Both the position numbers and the translations under genes were made by a program. Source: Streptomyces poonensis (GTDB taxonomy: Bacteria > Actinomycetota > Actinomycetes > Streptomycetales > Streptomycetaceae). Taken from it: a stretch of DNA of 64,000 nucleotides. A model generated the notes under the pieces. The model saw only the letters and a list, made by a program, of their open reading frames with translations, was not told the origin of the DNA and did no database searches. Below are positions 19,229 to 28,442 of this stretch, in pieces. The stretch spans positions 463,677 through 527,676 of the forward strand of contig NZ_BMVW01000002.1 of NCBI RefSeq assembly GCF_014650915.1, written 5' to 3'. Positions within the stretch are counted from its first letter, which is position 1; every line of letters starts with the position of its first letter.

Positions 19229-20887
19229 TCAACGGTTCACGACGTGCCGTTCGTTCGGGACGCAGTGCGTCATCGTGAGGCCCTGGACGTCACGCGGCGG
19301 GTTGCTGCCGAGGTTCGCCAGGCGTTCGCGGTCCTCGTCCGTGAGGTCCTGGCTCGCCAGCGGCTCCAGGTGCTTCACGTCGTCCGCGCCGATGCCGATG
19401 CCCTCGCCCACGCGCTGCCCGAGCTCGTTCTCCACCAGGAAGAAGTGCCAGATCATCCGCTCCTGGACCGGCCGGTCGCACTGGGACAGCAGGTCGGTGA
19501 AGTTCTTCACCAGATCGTCGCGCTCCCAGTCCTCCATCAGCCGGAACCGCTGGCCCGCCTGCAGATAGTCGTTCGTGCGCGGGATGCGCTTGCGGGTGAG
19601 CCGGCCGGTGATCTCGGGCCCCTGCTCGTCATGTGTCGGGTACTCGGCCTCGCGCAGGCCGTCAATCAGCGACGGCTCGTAGTTGACCTGCGGGCTCTCC
19701 CCGTCCTTGTCGACGAAGTACTCCATCTGGCCGTCGCGCTGGTTGGTGCGCACCGGGGCCTTCCTGGCCTGGTTGACCGGCAGCTGGAGATAGTTGGGGC
19801 CGACCCGGTAGCGCTGGGTGTCGCTGTACGAGAAGGTGCGGCCGACCAGCATCTTGTCGTCGGAGAAGTCCAGTCCGTCGACGAGCACGCCCGTGCCGAA
19901 CGAGATCTGCTCGTTCTCGGCGAAGAAGTTGTCCGGCATCCGGTCGAGCACCATCCGGCCGACCGGCTTGGGCGGGAACTCCTGCTCGGGCCAGGTCTTG
20001 GTGTCGTCGAGCGGGTCGAAGTCGAGCTCCGGGTGGTCGTGGTCCTCCATGACCTGGACCAGCAGCTCCCACTCGGGGTAGTCACCGCGCTCGATCGCCT
20101 CGTACAGGTCCTTGGTGGCGTGGCCGGTGCTCTGTGCCTGGACGTTGGCGGCGTCCTCCTCGGTCATGCTGCGCACGCCCTGCTTGGGCATCCAGTGGTA
20201 CTTCACCAGCACGGTCTCGCCCTGCTGGTTGACCCACTTGTAGGTGTTCACGCCGAAGCCCTGCTCGTGGCGGTAGTCGGCGGGGATGCCGCGCGGGCTG
20301 AAGAGATTGACGAGCATGTGCATGCACTCGGGGGTCTGGGACATGAAGTCGAAGATCCGCCGGGGCTGCTGCTCGAAGGTGACCGGATCGGGCTTGAGGG
20401 CGTGGATGACGTCCGGGAACTTGATCGCGTCCCGGATGAAGAAGACGCCGAGATTGTTGCCGACGAGGTCCCAGTTGCCGTCCTCGGTGTAGAACTTCAC
20501 GGCGAAGCCGCGCGGGTCGCGGGCCGCCTCGGAGGAGTCCCGGCCGCCGATGACGGTGGAGAAGCGCAGGGCCACGTCGGTGCGCTTGCCGCGCTCCTGG
20601 AACAGCTTGGCCCGGGTGTAGCGGTCGATGGGCTCGTCGCCCCAGGCGCCGTACGCCTCGAAGTACCCGTACGCCGTCACCCCGCGCGCGTGGACGACCC
20701 GCTCCGGGATGCGCTCCCGGTCGAAGTGGCTGATCTTTTCCAGGAACTGATAGTTCTCCAGCGTCGCCGGGCCGCGGGCGCCGACGGTGCGCTGGTTCTG
20801 GTTGTCGTAGACCGGGTGGCCCTGCCGGTTGGTGAGGTTCTCCCGGTCGTCCCCGGGACCGGACCCCATGCTGGAAACGTCGGTCAT
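19229..20887 (-). CDS. monofunctional heme catalase
   Basis: A 552-residue catalase that removes hydrogen peroxide. The distal His lies in [15 protein letters not shown], the Asn in [13 protein letters not shown] and the proximal Tyr in [19 protein letters not shown]/heme-side motifs of the small-subunit class are present, with a C-terminal tail to VVNR. ATG at 20887 has AAGGAGCACGATC before it; upstream in-frame starts lack a ribosome site. A GGGTAC element at 21027 may make it sigma-B-dependent. No adjacent CatR/Fur-type repressor gene is present. Confidence 0.96.
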   Translation of the reverse strand: MTDVSSMGSGPGDDRENLTNRQGHPVYDNQNQRTVGARGPATLENYQFLEKISHFDRERIPERVVHARGVTAYGYFEAYGAWGDEPIDRYTRAKLFQERGKRTDVALRFSTVIGGRDSSEAARDPRGFAVKFYTEDGNWDLVGNNLGVFFIRDAIKFPDVIHALKPDPVTFEQQPRRIFDFMSQTPECMHMLVNLFSPRGIPADYRHEQGFGVNTYKWVNQQGETVLVKYHWMPKQGVRSMTEEDAANVQAQSTGHATKDLYEAIERGDYPEWELLVQVMEDHDHPELDFDPLDDTKTWPEQEFPPKPVGRMVLDRMPDNFFAENEQISFGTGVLVDGLDFSDDKMLVGRTFSYSDTQRYRVGPNYLQLPVNQARKAPVRTNQRDGQMEYFVDKDGESPQVNYEPSLIDGLREAEYPTHDEQGPEITGRLTRKRIPRTNDYLQAGQRFRLMEDWERDDLVKNFTDLLSQCDRPVQERMIWHFFLVENELGQRVGEGIGIGADDVKHLEPLASQDLTDEDRERLANLGSNPPRDVQGLTMTHCVPNERHVVNR

Positions 20888-21026
20888 GATCGTGCTCCTT
20901 GGGCTGTGCTCGGCTGTGCGGTGCGCCGGGTGGCGGGCACGGGACGGGATGCGGACGCTTGTTTGATTGATGAGCCGACCGGCCGCGCCACCGGCCACCT
21001 CCGATCGATCACGGCTGCGCGTCTGG

Positions 21027-21051
21027 GTACCCCTGCTTGCGGAATCGACGC
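21027..21051 (-). promoter_or_regulatory. candidate sigma-B-type promoter upstream of catalase
   Basis: GCGT-N15-GGGTAC on the minus strand, about 140 bp before the catalase ATG. The -10 part matches the sigma-B/F/G class; the -35 part is a loose GNNT match. Confidence 0.35.
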
Positions 21052-21171
21052 ATCCGCCGCGACATCAGCGCCCGGCTCAGGGGGCCAGCCAGTAGCCAGG
21101 CCTCACGGCCGTGCCGTGCACTACCGGGCAGGCCCGTCGCGATCCGAGTCGCCGCATCGGTGAGGGTCGTC

Positions 21172-21273
21172 CGGTCGGTGGTGGGCTCCGGTCGGTGGTG
21201 GGCTCCGGTCGGTGGTGGGCTCCGGTCGGTGGCGGGCTCCGGTCGGTGGCGGGCTCCGGTCGGTGGCGGGCCC
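21172..21273. repeat. 17-bp tandem repeat, six copies
   Basis: Six head-to-tail copies of CGGTCGGTGGTGGGCTC; the last three carry T to C at position 11 and the last ends CCC. It lies between the MFS stop and the catalase promoter zone, outside any supported gene. The 20888-21325 gap holds nothing else recognisable apart from the candidate promoter. Confidence 0.93.
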
Positions 21274-21325
21274 CGGCCGGATCGAGCGGGCGCGACCTGT
21301 GCGGGGCGAGGCCGGTTCCGGGGAT

Positions 21326-22945
21326 TCAGCGTCCTCCGTGGGTCATCGCCGACGCCCGGCCCCGGGGCTCGGCATCCGCTTCCGCAGCCCCCGGTTCCGT
21401 CTCCGTCTCCGTCTCCGTCCGCTCCTCCTGCGCCTGCGGACCCGCCGCGATCGGGGGGACGTGCCGCAGCAGCGTCATCACCAGCGCCACCGTGACCAGG
21501 GCGAATACGCCGCTCACCGTCGCCGCCGTCTGCAGCCCCGATGTGAACGCCTCCCGGGCGGCGGAGATCAGGTCCGCTCCGTCCGAGGGCATCCGCCCGG
21601 CCGCCTCCAGCGCCGCGCCCAGCGTGTCCCGCGCCTGTGCCGGGGCGTCCGACGGGACGCCGCCGCGGTAGACGGCCGCCGCCACACTCCCGGTGACCGC
21701 GATACCCAGGGCCAGCCCCAGGTCGTACGCGGTCTGGCCGGTCGCGGCCGCCGCGCCCGCCTTCTCCGGCGGCGCCGAGCCCACTGCCAGCGCCGTACCG
21801 AGCACGCTGATCGGCGCCACACCGAACATGACGACCGCCAGCGCGGCCGCCACCGGTACGACACCGTCCGTCAGGGCCATCGCCGCGAACCCCGCCAGTG
21901 AGACCAGCAGGCCGCCGGAGAGCACGTACGCCGGGCGGACGCGTCGCGCCAGTACCGGCGTCAGCTGCGAGCCGGCCACCAGCCCCGCCGCACCGGGCAG
22001 CAGCCACAGTCCGGCCTCCAGCGGCGACCGCCCCGCCACCGCCTGGAGATACTGCGGTACGAGGTACTCGACGCCGTTCAGCGCGGTCATGCCCAGCAGC
22101 AGGGCGAGCAGCGCACCCGTGAACGCCCGGTGCCGGAACAGGCGCAGCTCCAGGAACGGGGTCCGCAGCCGGTTCTGGCGGCGTACGAAGACGACGGTGA
22201 AGGCGAGTCCCGCGGCGAACGCCACCGCCGCCGACGCGTCGGGGCCGTGCCCGGCCACGCTCTTGACGCCGTACACCAGGGGCAGCACCGCCAGCAGGAA
22301 GAGTGCCACGCTCAGCAGGTCCAGGCGCCCGGCCGACGGGTCGCGGTACTCGGGCAGCAGCATCCGGGCGACGGCCAGGACCGGCACCATGACCGGAACG
22401 CCGATCAGGAAGACGGACCCCCACCACCAGCTGTCCAGCAGCGCGCCTCCCACGATCGGTCCGGCGGCCAGGCCCACGGAGAGCGCGGTCACCCACATGG
22501 CGATCGCCGTGGCCCGCTGGCGCGGGTCGGCGAACATATGGCTGATCAGTGAGAGCGTCGACGGCAGGACGGCCGCCCCGGCCACGCCGAGCAGTGCGCG
22601 GGCCGCGATCAGCGTCTGCGGGTCAGGGGCGTACGCGGCGGCGAACGAGGCCACGACGAACCCGGCCGACCCGATGACCAGCAGCTTGCGGCGGCCGATG
22701 CGGTCACCGAGCGTACCCATGATCACGAGCGTGCCGGCGGTCAGGAACCCGTAGATGTCGGTGATCCACAGCAGCTCGGTGCCGGTCGGGCGGAGGTCGG
22801 CGGTCAGGAAGGGCGTGGCCAGCCACAGTACGCCGAGGTCGGCGGTCATCAGGGCCACGGGAAGCAGCAGGACGGCGAGGCCCAGCCATTGGCGGGCGCC
22901 CGCCCGCAAGGGGGTCTGGGACGGTGTTCGGGAAGTCATGGCCAT
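21326..22945 (-). CDS. MFS drug exporter, DHA2 (14-helix) type
   Basis: A 539-residue transporter with about 14 hydrophobic helices. Signature segments are the loop GDRIGRRKLLVIGS between helices 2 and 3 and the motif C-like GPIVGGALLDSWWW, both typical of antibiotic antiporters such as QacA. The C-terminal tail is acidic with ETETETE from a 6-bp repeat. ATG at 22945 begins MAMTSRTP; no clear ribosome site is visible, so 22939 is an alternative. Preceded by a 14-bp repeat array that may overlap its promoter. Substrate unknown. Confidence 0.92.
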   Translation of the reverse strand: MAMTSRTPSQTPLRAGARQWLGLAVLLLPVALMTADLGVLWLATPFLTADLRPTGTELLWITDIYGFLTAGTLVIMGTLGDRIGRRKLLVIGSAGFVVASFAAAYAPDPQTLIAARALLGVAGAAVLPSTLSLISHMFADPRQRATAIAMWVTALSVGLAAGPIVGGALLDSWWWGSVFLIGVPVMVPVLAVARMLLPEYRDPSAGRLDLLSVALFLLAVLPLVYGVKSVAGHGPDASAAVAFAAGLAFTVVFVRRQNRLRTPFLELRLFRHRAFTGALLALLLGMTALNGVEYLVPQYLQAVAGRSPLEAGLWLLPGAAGLVAGSQLTPVLARRVRPAYVLSGGLLVSLAGFAAMALTDGVVPVAAALAVVMFGVAPISVLGTALAVGSAPPEKAGAAAATGQTAYDLGLALGIAVTGSVAAAVYRGGVPSDAPAQARDTLGAALEAAGRMPSDGADLISAAREAFTSGLQTAATVSGVFALVTVALVMTLLRHVPPIAAGPQAQEERTETETETEPGAAEADAEPRGRASAMTHGGR

Positions 22946-23072
22946 ACCGTGCGGCACGGCACTTCGGATCCGGTTCGGGTGGTGTTCTGCCGCTGTTGCG
23001 GTGACGACCGGCCGGGATGCCGGGGCGGGCCTCGTCGGGAAGGGCCTCGTCAGGCCGGGCCCGGGGGGCAAG

Positions 23073-23128
23073 TCGGGTGGGTCAGGTCGGGTGGGTCAGG
23101 TCGGGTGGGTCAGGTCGGGTGGGTCAGG
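23073..23128. repeat. 14-bp tandem repeat, four copies
   Basis: Four perfect copies of TCGGGTGGGTCAGG lie 128-183 bp upstream of the MFS start, in its likely promoter region. Confidence 0.95.
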
Positions 23129-23157
23129 TCGGGGCTGGTGGGCGGGTACGCGGAAAG

Positions 23158-23205
23158 ACCGCGGCCACCCCGGTGGCCCGTGGGGCCGGCCGGGGTGGCC
23201 GCGGT
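23158..23205 (-). terminator. hairpin ending the SDR-oxidoreductase unit
   Basis: A 16-bp perfect stem (ACCGCGGCCACCCCGG and complement) and a 16-base loop lie about 90 bp after the oxidoreductase stop. Confidence 0.75.
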
Positions 23206-23292
23206 GGAGCGCTGTTCGTCGTACCGGTTCGGTGGAAGCGTTCGATGGGGGCGCTCGATGGACTCCGCTCGATGTGTGTGCGGTGGTGGTGT

Positions 23293-24036
23293 TCAGGTTT
23301 TCGGTCCGGTCGGTCCGGTCGGTCCGGTCGGTCCGGTCGGTCCGGTCGGTCCGGTCGGTCCGGTCGGTCCGGTCGGTCCCGTGCGGTCAGCCCGCGGTCC
23401 GGCACCTGCCGGCAGTTCCGCGTCCACCGCCTTCTCCGCGGCCGACAGGACCTGCCGGACCCCTTCCGGCCGCAGCGCCTCCGGTGTGCCCGACAGTTCC
23501 GTGCCGTGCAGCAGGCGGACCGCCGAGTCCGTGATGCCGCAGAACTGTGAGACGCCCACGCGCAGTTGGATGTCGATCGCGGTCGCGAGTCCCGCCTCGT
23601 CGTACTCCTGGGCCGAACCGCCCGCCAGGCCGAGCCAGAGCATCCGCTTCCCGGCCAGGCGCGGCTTGCTGCGCCCGTAGGCGAAGCCGTAGTTCCACAC
23701 CCGGTCGATCCAGCCCTTGAGGACGGCCGGCACCGAGAACCACCACACCGGGAAGACGACGAGGATGTCGTCGGCCGCCGCGATCCGGTCCATGTGGGCG
23801 TGGACCTCGGGCGAGTACCGCTTCTCCCGGTCCTCCCAGTCCGGCTCGTCGGCCGGCGTCAGACGCGGGTCGAACTCCTCGGCGGAGAGGTCTAGCAGGT
23901 CGACGGTGCCGCCGCCGTCCTTGATACGGGCGTGCAGGCGGGCGGCGACCTGGGCGGTCAGGGAGTCCGGGCGCGGATGGGCCAGGACCAGCAGGGTGTG
24001 CCGTGCTGCCCGTGGACGCGGCATGGCGTACCTCAT
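23293..24036 (-). CDS. flavodoxin-fold NAD(P)H oxidoreductase with collagen-like tail
   Basis: A 247-residue protein of the Flavodoxin_2 (NAD(P)H quinone oxidoreductase/MdaB) family. The FMN-phosphate loop is LVLAHPRPDSLTAQ, the second flavin loop FPVWWFSVPAVLKGWIDR and the third LGLAGGSAQEY. The catalytic domain ends near residue 215; the last 27 residues are eight TGP tripeptides plus KT, i.e. a Gly-X-Y collagen-like run. GGGAG precedes the ATG at 24036. It starts 11 bp after the SDR stop and is probably co-transcribed with it. Confidence 0.92.
   Translation of the reverse strand: MRYAMPRPRAARHTLLVLAHPRPDSLTAQVAARLHARIKDGGGTVDLLDLSAEEFDPRLTPADEPDWEDREKRYSPEVHAHMDRIAAADDILVVFPVWWFSVPAVLKGWIDRVWNYGFAYGRSKPRLAGKRMLWLGLAGGSAQEYDEAGLATAIDIQLRVGVSQFCGITDSAVRLLHGTELSGTPEALRPEGVRQVLSAAEKAVDAELPAGAGPRADRTGPTGPTGPTGPTGPTGPTGPTGPTGPKT
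23302..23382. repeat. 9-bp in-frame repeat coding TGP
   Basis: Eight perfect copies of CGGTCCGGT and one degenerate copy (CGGTCCCGT). On the minus strand they encode the TGP tail of the oxidoreductase. Confidence 0.95.
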
Positions 24037-24047
24037 GACGTACTCCC

Positions 24048-24875
24048 TCAGACACCGAGGCCGGAGCCGCCGCTGGCGTCGATGTTCTGGCCGGTGACCC
24101 AGCGGGCGTCGTCCGAGGCGAGGAAGGCGACGACGTCGGCGACGTCGTCCGGCTGCCCGACCCGGTCGAAGACGGAGAATCCCGCGGCATGCGCCTTCGC
24201 GGCCGGGTCCGCCATCCAGGGGTGGATGTCGGTCTCGATCGTGCCCGGGGAGACGGCGTTGACGGTGATACCGCGCGAGCCGAGAGTCTGCGCGAGGGTG
24301 AGGGTCAGGACCTCGACGGCGCCCTTGGACGCGGCGTACGACGTCATACCGGGGAAGGCGACCTTGGTGACGCCGGAGGAGATGTTGATGATGCGGCCAC
24401 CGTCGCGGAGCCGGTCCAGTCCCTTCTGGATGATGAAGAAGGGCGCCTTGGCGTTGACGGCGAAGACCTTGTCGTAGTCCGCCTCGGAGACCTCGTGGAT
24501 CAGGCCGGGGCCTGCGATGCCCGCGTTGTTCACCAGGATGTCCAGACCGTCCCCGGTGTGCTGCTCGTCGAAGGCCTGCCAGAGCGCGTCCGCGTCGCCC
24601 GGCACGCCCAGTTCCGTACGGAAGGAGAAGGCGCTGCCGCCCGCCGCCTCGATCGCGGCCACCGTCTCCTTCGCCGCCGTCTCGTTGGCGGCGTAGTGCA
24701 CGGCGACCCGTGCGCCGTCGGCCGCCAGGCGGAGGGCGATGGCGCGGCCGATGCCGCGGCTGCCACCCGTGACCAGCGCCGTCCTGCCGGTGAGTCGCCC
24801 CTGTCGTTCCCGTCGTTCCTGTCGTTCCCGTCGTTCCTGTCGTTCCTGTCGTTCCTGTCGTTCCTGTCGTTCCAT
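24048..24875 (-). CDS. short-chain dehydrogenase/reductase with charged N-terminal repeat
   Basis: A 275-residue classical SDR. After the start come eight tripeptides ERQ or ERR, then the fold begins at LTGRTALVTGGSRGIG (NADP loop), NNAGIAG, the catalytic Ser in NISSGV and Tyr-Lys in SYAASKGAVE. The highly charged leader is absent from typical family members and is coded by a 9-bp repeat. ATG at 24875 has GGAGAAGGA upstream; no other in-frame start lies before the fold. Divergent from the BTAD regulator, which may control it. Confidence 0.92.
   Translation of the reverse strand: MERQERQERQERQERRERQERRERQGRLTGRTALVTGGSRGIGRAIALRLAADGARVAVHYAANETAAKETVAAIEAAGGSAFSFRTELGVPGDADALWQAFDEQHTGDGLDILVNNAGIAGPGLIHEVSEADYDKVFAVNAKAPFFIIQKGLDRLRDGGRIINISSGVTKVAFPGMTSYAASKGAVEVLTLTLAQTLGSRGITVNAVSPGTIETDIHPWMADPAAKAHAAGFSVFDRVGQPDDVADVVAFLASDDARWVTGQNIDASGGSGLGV
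24801..24872. repeat. 9-bp in-frame repeat coding ERQ/ERR
   Basis: Eight units of CTGTCGTTC or CCGTCGTTC directly behind the start codon of the SDR gene. Confidence 0.95.
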
Positions 24876-25004
24876 CGTCCTTCTCCGTTCCTTCCGTGCC
24901 TCGGTTGTCGGCGTGGGAAGACTGTGCGGCCCGGCGTCTCGGGTCCGGCTCGGACGGTGTTATGGCATGTTCGGGTGCGCCGCGCCGGGGTTACCGTGGG
25001 CCCC

Positions 25005-28000
25005 ATGCGATACGGGGTGCTGGGTGAGACGGCTGTGTGGACCGACGACGGAAGACCGGTCCGCGTCCCGGAACTCAAGGTGCGGGCGCTGCTCGCCTCC
25101 CTCCTCGTCGACCCGGGACGGCCGGTCTCCGCGCACCGGCTCATCGACGACCTGTGGGGCGAGGAACCGCCGGGCAATCCGCTGCGCGCCCTGCAGGCGA
25201 AGGTCTCCCAGCTGCGGCGCGTCCTGGGCGAGGCGGAGCCGGGCGGCCGTGACCTCGTCGTCTCCCGCGCACCCGGCTACCAACTGGTCGTCCCGGACGG
25301 CGCGCTGGACGCCCAGCGGTTCGCGGAACTGGCCGCGCGGGCCAGGACGGCGCCGGACCCGCGCGTACGGGCCGGGCTGTTCGCCGACGCGCTGGCGCTG
25401 TGGCGCGGTCCCGCGTTCGCGGACTTCGCGGCGGAGCCGTTCACCCGGGCGGCCGTGAACCGGCTGGAGGAGGACCGGCTGGCCGTGGTGGAGGAGCGCG
25501 CCGAGGCGCGTCTGGAGGCGGGTGAACACGCGGCGCTCGTCGGCGAGCTGGCCGGGCTGGTGGAACGTCATCCGCTGCGCGAGCGGCTGCGCGCGGTGCA
25601 GCTCCGGGCGCTGTACCGGGCCGGGCGACAGAGCGAGGCACTCGCCGGGTACGAGGACCTGCGCGCCCGCCTCGCCGACGAACTCGGCATCGACCCGAGT
25701 CCCGGGCTGGTGGAGCTGCACGGGGCGCTGCTGCGGCAGGAGATCGGTCCGGGCACCTCCGCGGACACCCCGCGCACCAACATCCTCGCCCCGCTGAGCA
25801 CCCTCGTCGGACGCGGCGGCGCCGTCGCCGAGCTACGCGAACTCCTCGCCGGGCGGCGGCTGGTCACCCTCACCGGTCCCGGCGGGGTCGGCAAGACCCG
25901 GCTCGCCCTGGCCGTCGCCGAGCAGGTGAAGGGCACCTTCCCGGACGGCGAGTGGCTGGTGGAACTCGTCGGCGCCGGCACGGGCGGGGACCTGGCCGAG
26001 GTGGTCGCCGCCGCGCTGGGGCTGCGCGACGACGGCATGTGGGGCGTACGGCCCGACGGGGAGACCGGAGCGGCCGCGGGAGGAACGGGGCCGGGGACGC
26101 CTCTGCTGCCCGAAGGGTTACGGGGAAGGCTCGCCGAAGCGCTGCGCGGCCAGCGGATGCTGCTGGTCCTGGACAACTGCGAGCACGTCGTGGACGAGGC
26201 CGCCGCACTGGTCGAACTGCTGCTGCGCACCGCTCCCGGACTCACCGTCCTGACGACCAGTCAGGAGCCCCTCGCTCTCGCCGGGGAGACCCTGTGGGCG
26301 GTGCCGCCCCTGGACCTCCGGGGAGCGGTCGGACTCTTCGCGGTACGGGCGGCGGCGGCCGCACCCGGCTTCGTGCTCGACGACGACAGTCGTGGCGCGG
26401 TCGAGTCGATCTGCCGTCGGCTGGACGGTGTCCCGCTCGCCCTGGAGCTGGCCGCCACCCGCGTACGGGCACTCGGGGTGCACCGGCTGCTGGAGCGGCT
26501 GGACGACCGGTTCCGGCTGCTGGGCGCCGGGCGACGGGGGGTGCCCGCACGGCAGCAGTCCCTGCGCGCGATGATCGACTGGAGCTGGGAACTGCTGACC
26601 GAGCCCGAGCGGGTGGTGCTGCGGCGGCTCGCCGTGCATGCGGACGGCTGCACCCTGGAGGCCGCCGAACAGGTCTGCGCCGGGGACGGCGTCGACGAGG
26701 TGCTCGATCTGCTGGTGCGGCTGGTCGACCGGTCGCTGGTCGTCGTCGCGGGCGACCGCTACCGGCTGCTGGAGTCGGTGGCGGCGTACTGCGTCGAGCG
26801 GCTCGGCGAGGCCGGTGAAACGGCGGCGGTACGGGACCGGCACCTCATGTACTACCTCGACCTGGCGGTCCGCACCGGACCGCGGCTGCGCGGGCACGGC
26901 CAGCGGGAGGCGCTCGCCCGGCTGGACGCCGAGAGCGCCAACCTGCGCCGGGCGCTGGAACAGGCGTTGGAGCGCGGTGCGGCGGAGCGCGCGCTGCGGC
27001 TCGTCGACGCCCTCGCCTGGTACTGGATCCTGCGCGGCAGACTCGGCGAGGCACGGCGCTCCGTGACGGCCGCGCTGCGCCCGGCGGGCGGCGACGCGGC
27101 ACTGCGGGCCCGGGTGCGGGTGTGGCAGGTCGGCATCGCCGTCCTGAGCGGCGACGGCGAGGACCGGGCGGCACGCATGGATGCGGTGCTGAAGGAGTAC
27201 GGGGCGGCCGGCGACGCCGCCGGGCTCGCGTGGGCGCGGTGGTTCCTGGCGCACGCCCTGTGCGGCACCGGTGACATGGCGGCGGGCGAGTCCCTCACGG
27301 AGCGGGCGCTGGCCGGATTCCGCGAACTGGACGACCGGTGGGGCGAGGCGGCGGCGCTGGCCGACCGTTCGGTGCAGCGGCTGCTCCGCGGTGACCTGGC
27401 GGGCGCGGAGGGGGACGCCACGCGCAGCACGGAGCTGTTCGGGACGGTCGGCGACGCGTCCGGGCAGCTGTGGTCGGTGTACCCGCGCGCGTCGGTCGCC
27501 GAGATCCACGGCGACTACGCACGGGCGGCCGCGCTGCAGCGCGACGCCCTGACGACGGCACAGGAGTTCGGGCTGTCCACCCAGGCGGTCGACCTGGTGG
27601 CGGGGCTCGGCCGCATCGCACTCCTGACCGGTGACCTGGCGGAGGCGCGGGACCAGCACGAGCGGGCCCGTCGCGCCGCCACCGAGCTGGGCTTCCGCGC
27701 GGGCGAGAGCAACGCCGAGCTGGGACTCGGACTGGTCGCGCGACGCGAGGGCCTGCTCGACGAGGCCGAGAAACGTCTGCGGACCGTACACGCCTGGCAC
27801 CGGGACGTCGGCCTGGACGGCGCCAACGCGCTCGTCCTGGCCGAGCTCGGCTACATCGCCGAACTGCGGGGCGACGCAGCGGGGGCGCGGACCCTGCACG
27901 AGGAGGGGTACGCGACGGCCCGCTCGACCGGTGACCCCCGGGCGGTCGCCCTGGCCGTGGAGGGCCTGGCCGGCGCGGCCGCCCTCGCGGGCGCGGCGGA

Positions 28001-28280
28001 GCACGCGGCCCTGCTGCTGGGCGCCGCCTCCGCCGCCCGCGCCTCCACGGGCGCCCCGCTGCCCCTCGCCGAACGCGGCGACGTGGACCGCGCGACGGCG
28101 CGGGCGCGCGAGGCACTGGGAGACGACGCCTTCGACGCGGCGTTCCGGCGCGGCGAGCGGCTGGCTCCGCTGGAGGGGATGGAGGCACCCTCGATGGAAT
28201 GCGTGATGGAGTCCCTGATGGAGTCCATGACGGAGTCCGCGGGTCCCGGTCCGGAAACCACTGATCCCCGGGTCAACTGA
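25005..28280 (+). CDS. SARP/BTAD regulator with NB-ARC-type ATPase and TPR region (AfsR-like)
   Basis: A 1091-residue transcriptional regulator. An OmpR-type DNA-binding domain (about 1-90, LASLLVDPGRPVSAHRLIDD) and BTAD (about 95-245) precede an ATPase with Walker A GPGGVGKTRLA (about 288) and MLLVLDNCEHV, a winged linker with LRAMIDWSWELL and a long TPR-like C-terminal half. Family members activate secondary metabolism. Codon 372 (26118-26120) is TTA, so translation may depend on the bldA tRNA. ATG 25005 sits in an almost leaderless-looking context. Its stop lies inside a 16-bp repeat. Divergent from the SDR unit across 129 bp. Confidence 0.93.
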   Translation: MRYGVLGETAVWTDDGRPVRVPELKVRALLASLLVDPGRPVSAHRLIDDLWGEEPPGNPLRALQAKVSQLRRVLGEAEPGGRDLVVSRAPGYQLVVPDGALDAQRFAELAARARTAPDPRVRAGLFADALALWRGPAFADFAAEPFTRAAVNRLEEDRLAVVEERAEARLEAGEHAALVGELAGLVERHPLRERLRAVQLRALYRAGRQSEALAGYEDLRARLADELGIDPSPGLVELHGALLRQEIGPGTSADTPRTNILAPLSTLVGRGGAVAELRELLAGRRLVTLTGPGGVGKTRLALAVAEQVKGTFPDGEWLVELVGAGTGGDLAEVVAAALGLRDDGMWGVRPDGETGAAAGGTGPGTPLLPEGLRGRLAEALRGQRMLLVLDNCEHVVDEAAALVELLLRTAPGLTVLTTSQEPLALAGETLWAVPPLDLRGAVGLFAVRAAAAAPGFVLDDDSRGAVESICRRLDGVPLALELAATRVRALGVHRLLERLDDRFRLLGAGRRGVPARQQSLRAMIDWSWELLTEPERVVLRRLAVHADGCTLEAAEQVCAGDGVDEVLDLLVRLVDRSLVVVAGDRYRLLESVAAYCVERLGEAGETAAVRDRHLMYYLDLAVRTGPRLRGHGQREALARLDAESANLRRALEQALERGAAERALRLVDALAWYWILRGRLGEARRSVTAALRPAGGDAALRARVRVWQVGIAVLSGDGEDRAARMDAVLKEYGAAGDAAGLAWARWFLAHALCGTGDMAAGESLTERALAGFRELDDRWGEAAALADRSVQRLLRGDLAGAEGDATRSTELFGTVGDASGQLWSVYPRASVAEIHGDYARAAALQRDALTTAQEFGLSTQAVDLVAGLGRIALLTGDLAEARDQHERARRAATELGFRAGESNAELGLGLVARREGLLDEAEKRLRTVHAWHRDVGLDGANALVLAELGYIAELRGDAAGARTLHEEGYATARSTGDPRAVALAVEGLAGAAALAGAAEHAALLLGAASAARASTGAPLPLAERGDVDRATARAREALGDDAFDAAFRRGERLAPLEGMEAPSMECVMESLMESMTESAGPGPETTDPRVN

Positions 28281-28318
28281 TCCCCGGGTCAACTGATTCC
28301 TGGGTCAACTGATCCCCC
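28260..28318. repeat. 16-bp tandem repeat, about 3.6 copies
   Basis: Copies of ACTGATCCCCGGGTCA begin at 28260, 28276, 28292 and 28308; the third has two substitutions. The BTAD stop codon (28278-28280) falls in copy two. Confidence 0.9.
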
Positions 28319-28442
28319 GGCTCGGTGGAGCCGGTCGCGCGGCGCTGGTTCCACCGTGTCAGGATGATCAAGACCCCGCCGCACCGGGTCCCGGTCCGGC
28401 GGGGAACGTTTTCGAAGCACACCGTGGAGAGGCAGCCGCGCC

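Noticed and set aside
21172..21273. Possible CRISPR or integron-like array
   Set aside because: 17-bp units without spacers; a simple minisatellite.
23073..23382. Possible CRISPR array
   Set aside because: The units are 14 and 9 bp, directly abutting, with no spacers and no cas genes.
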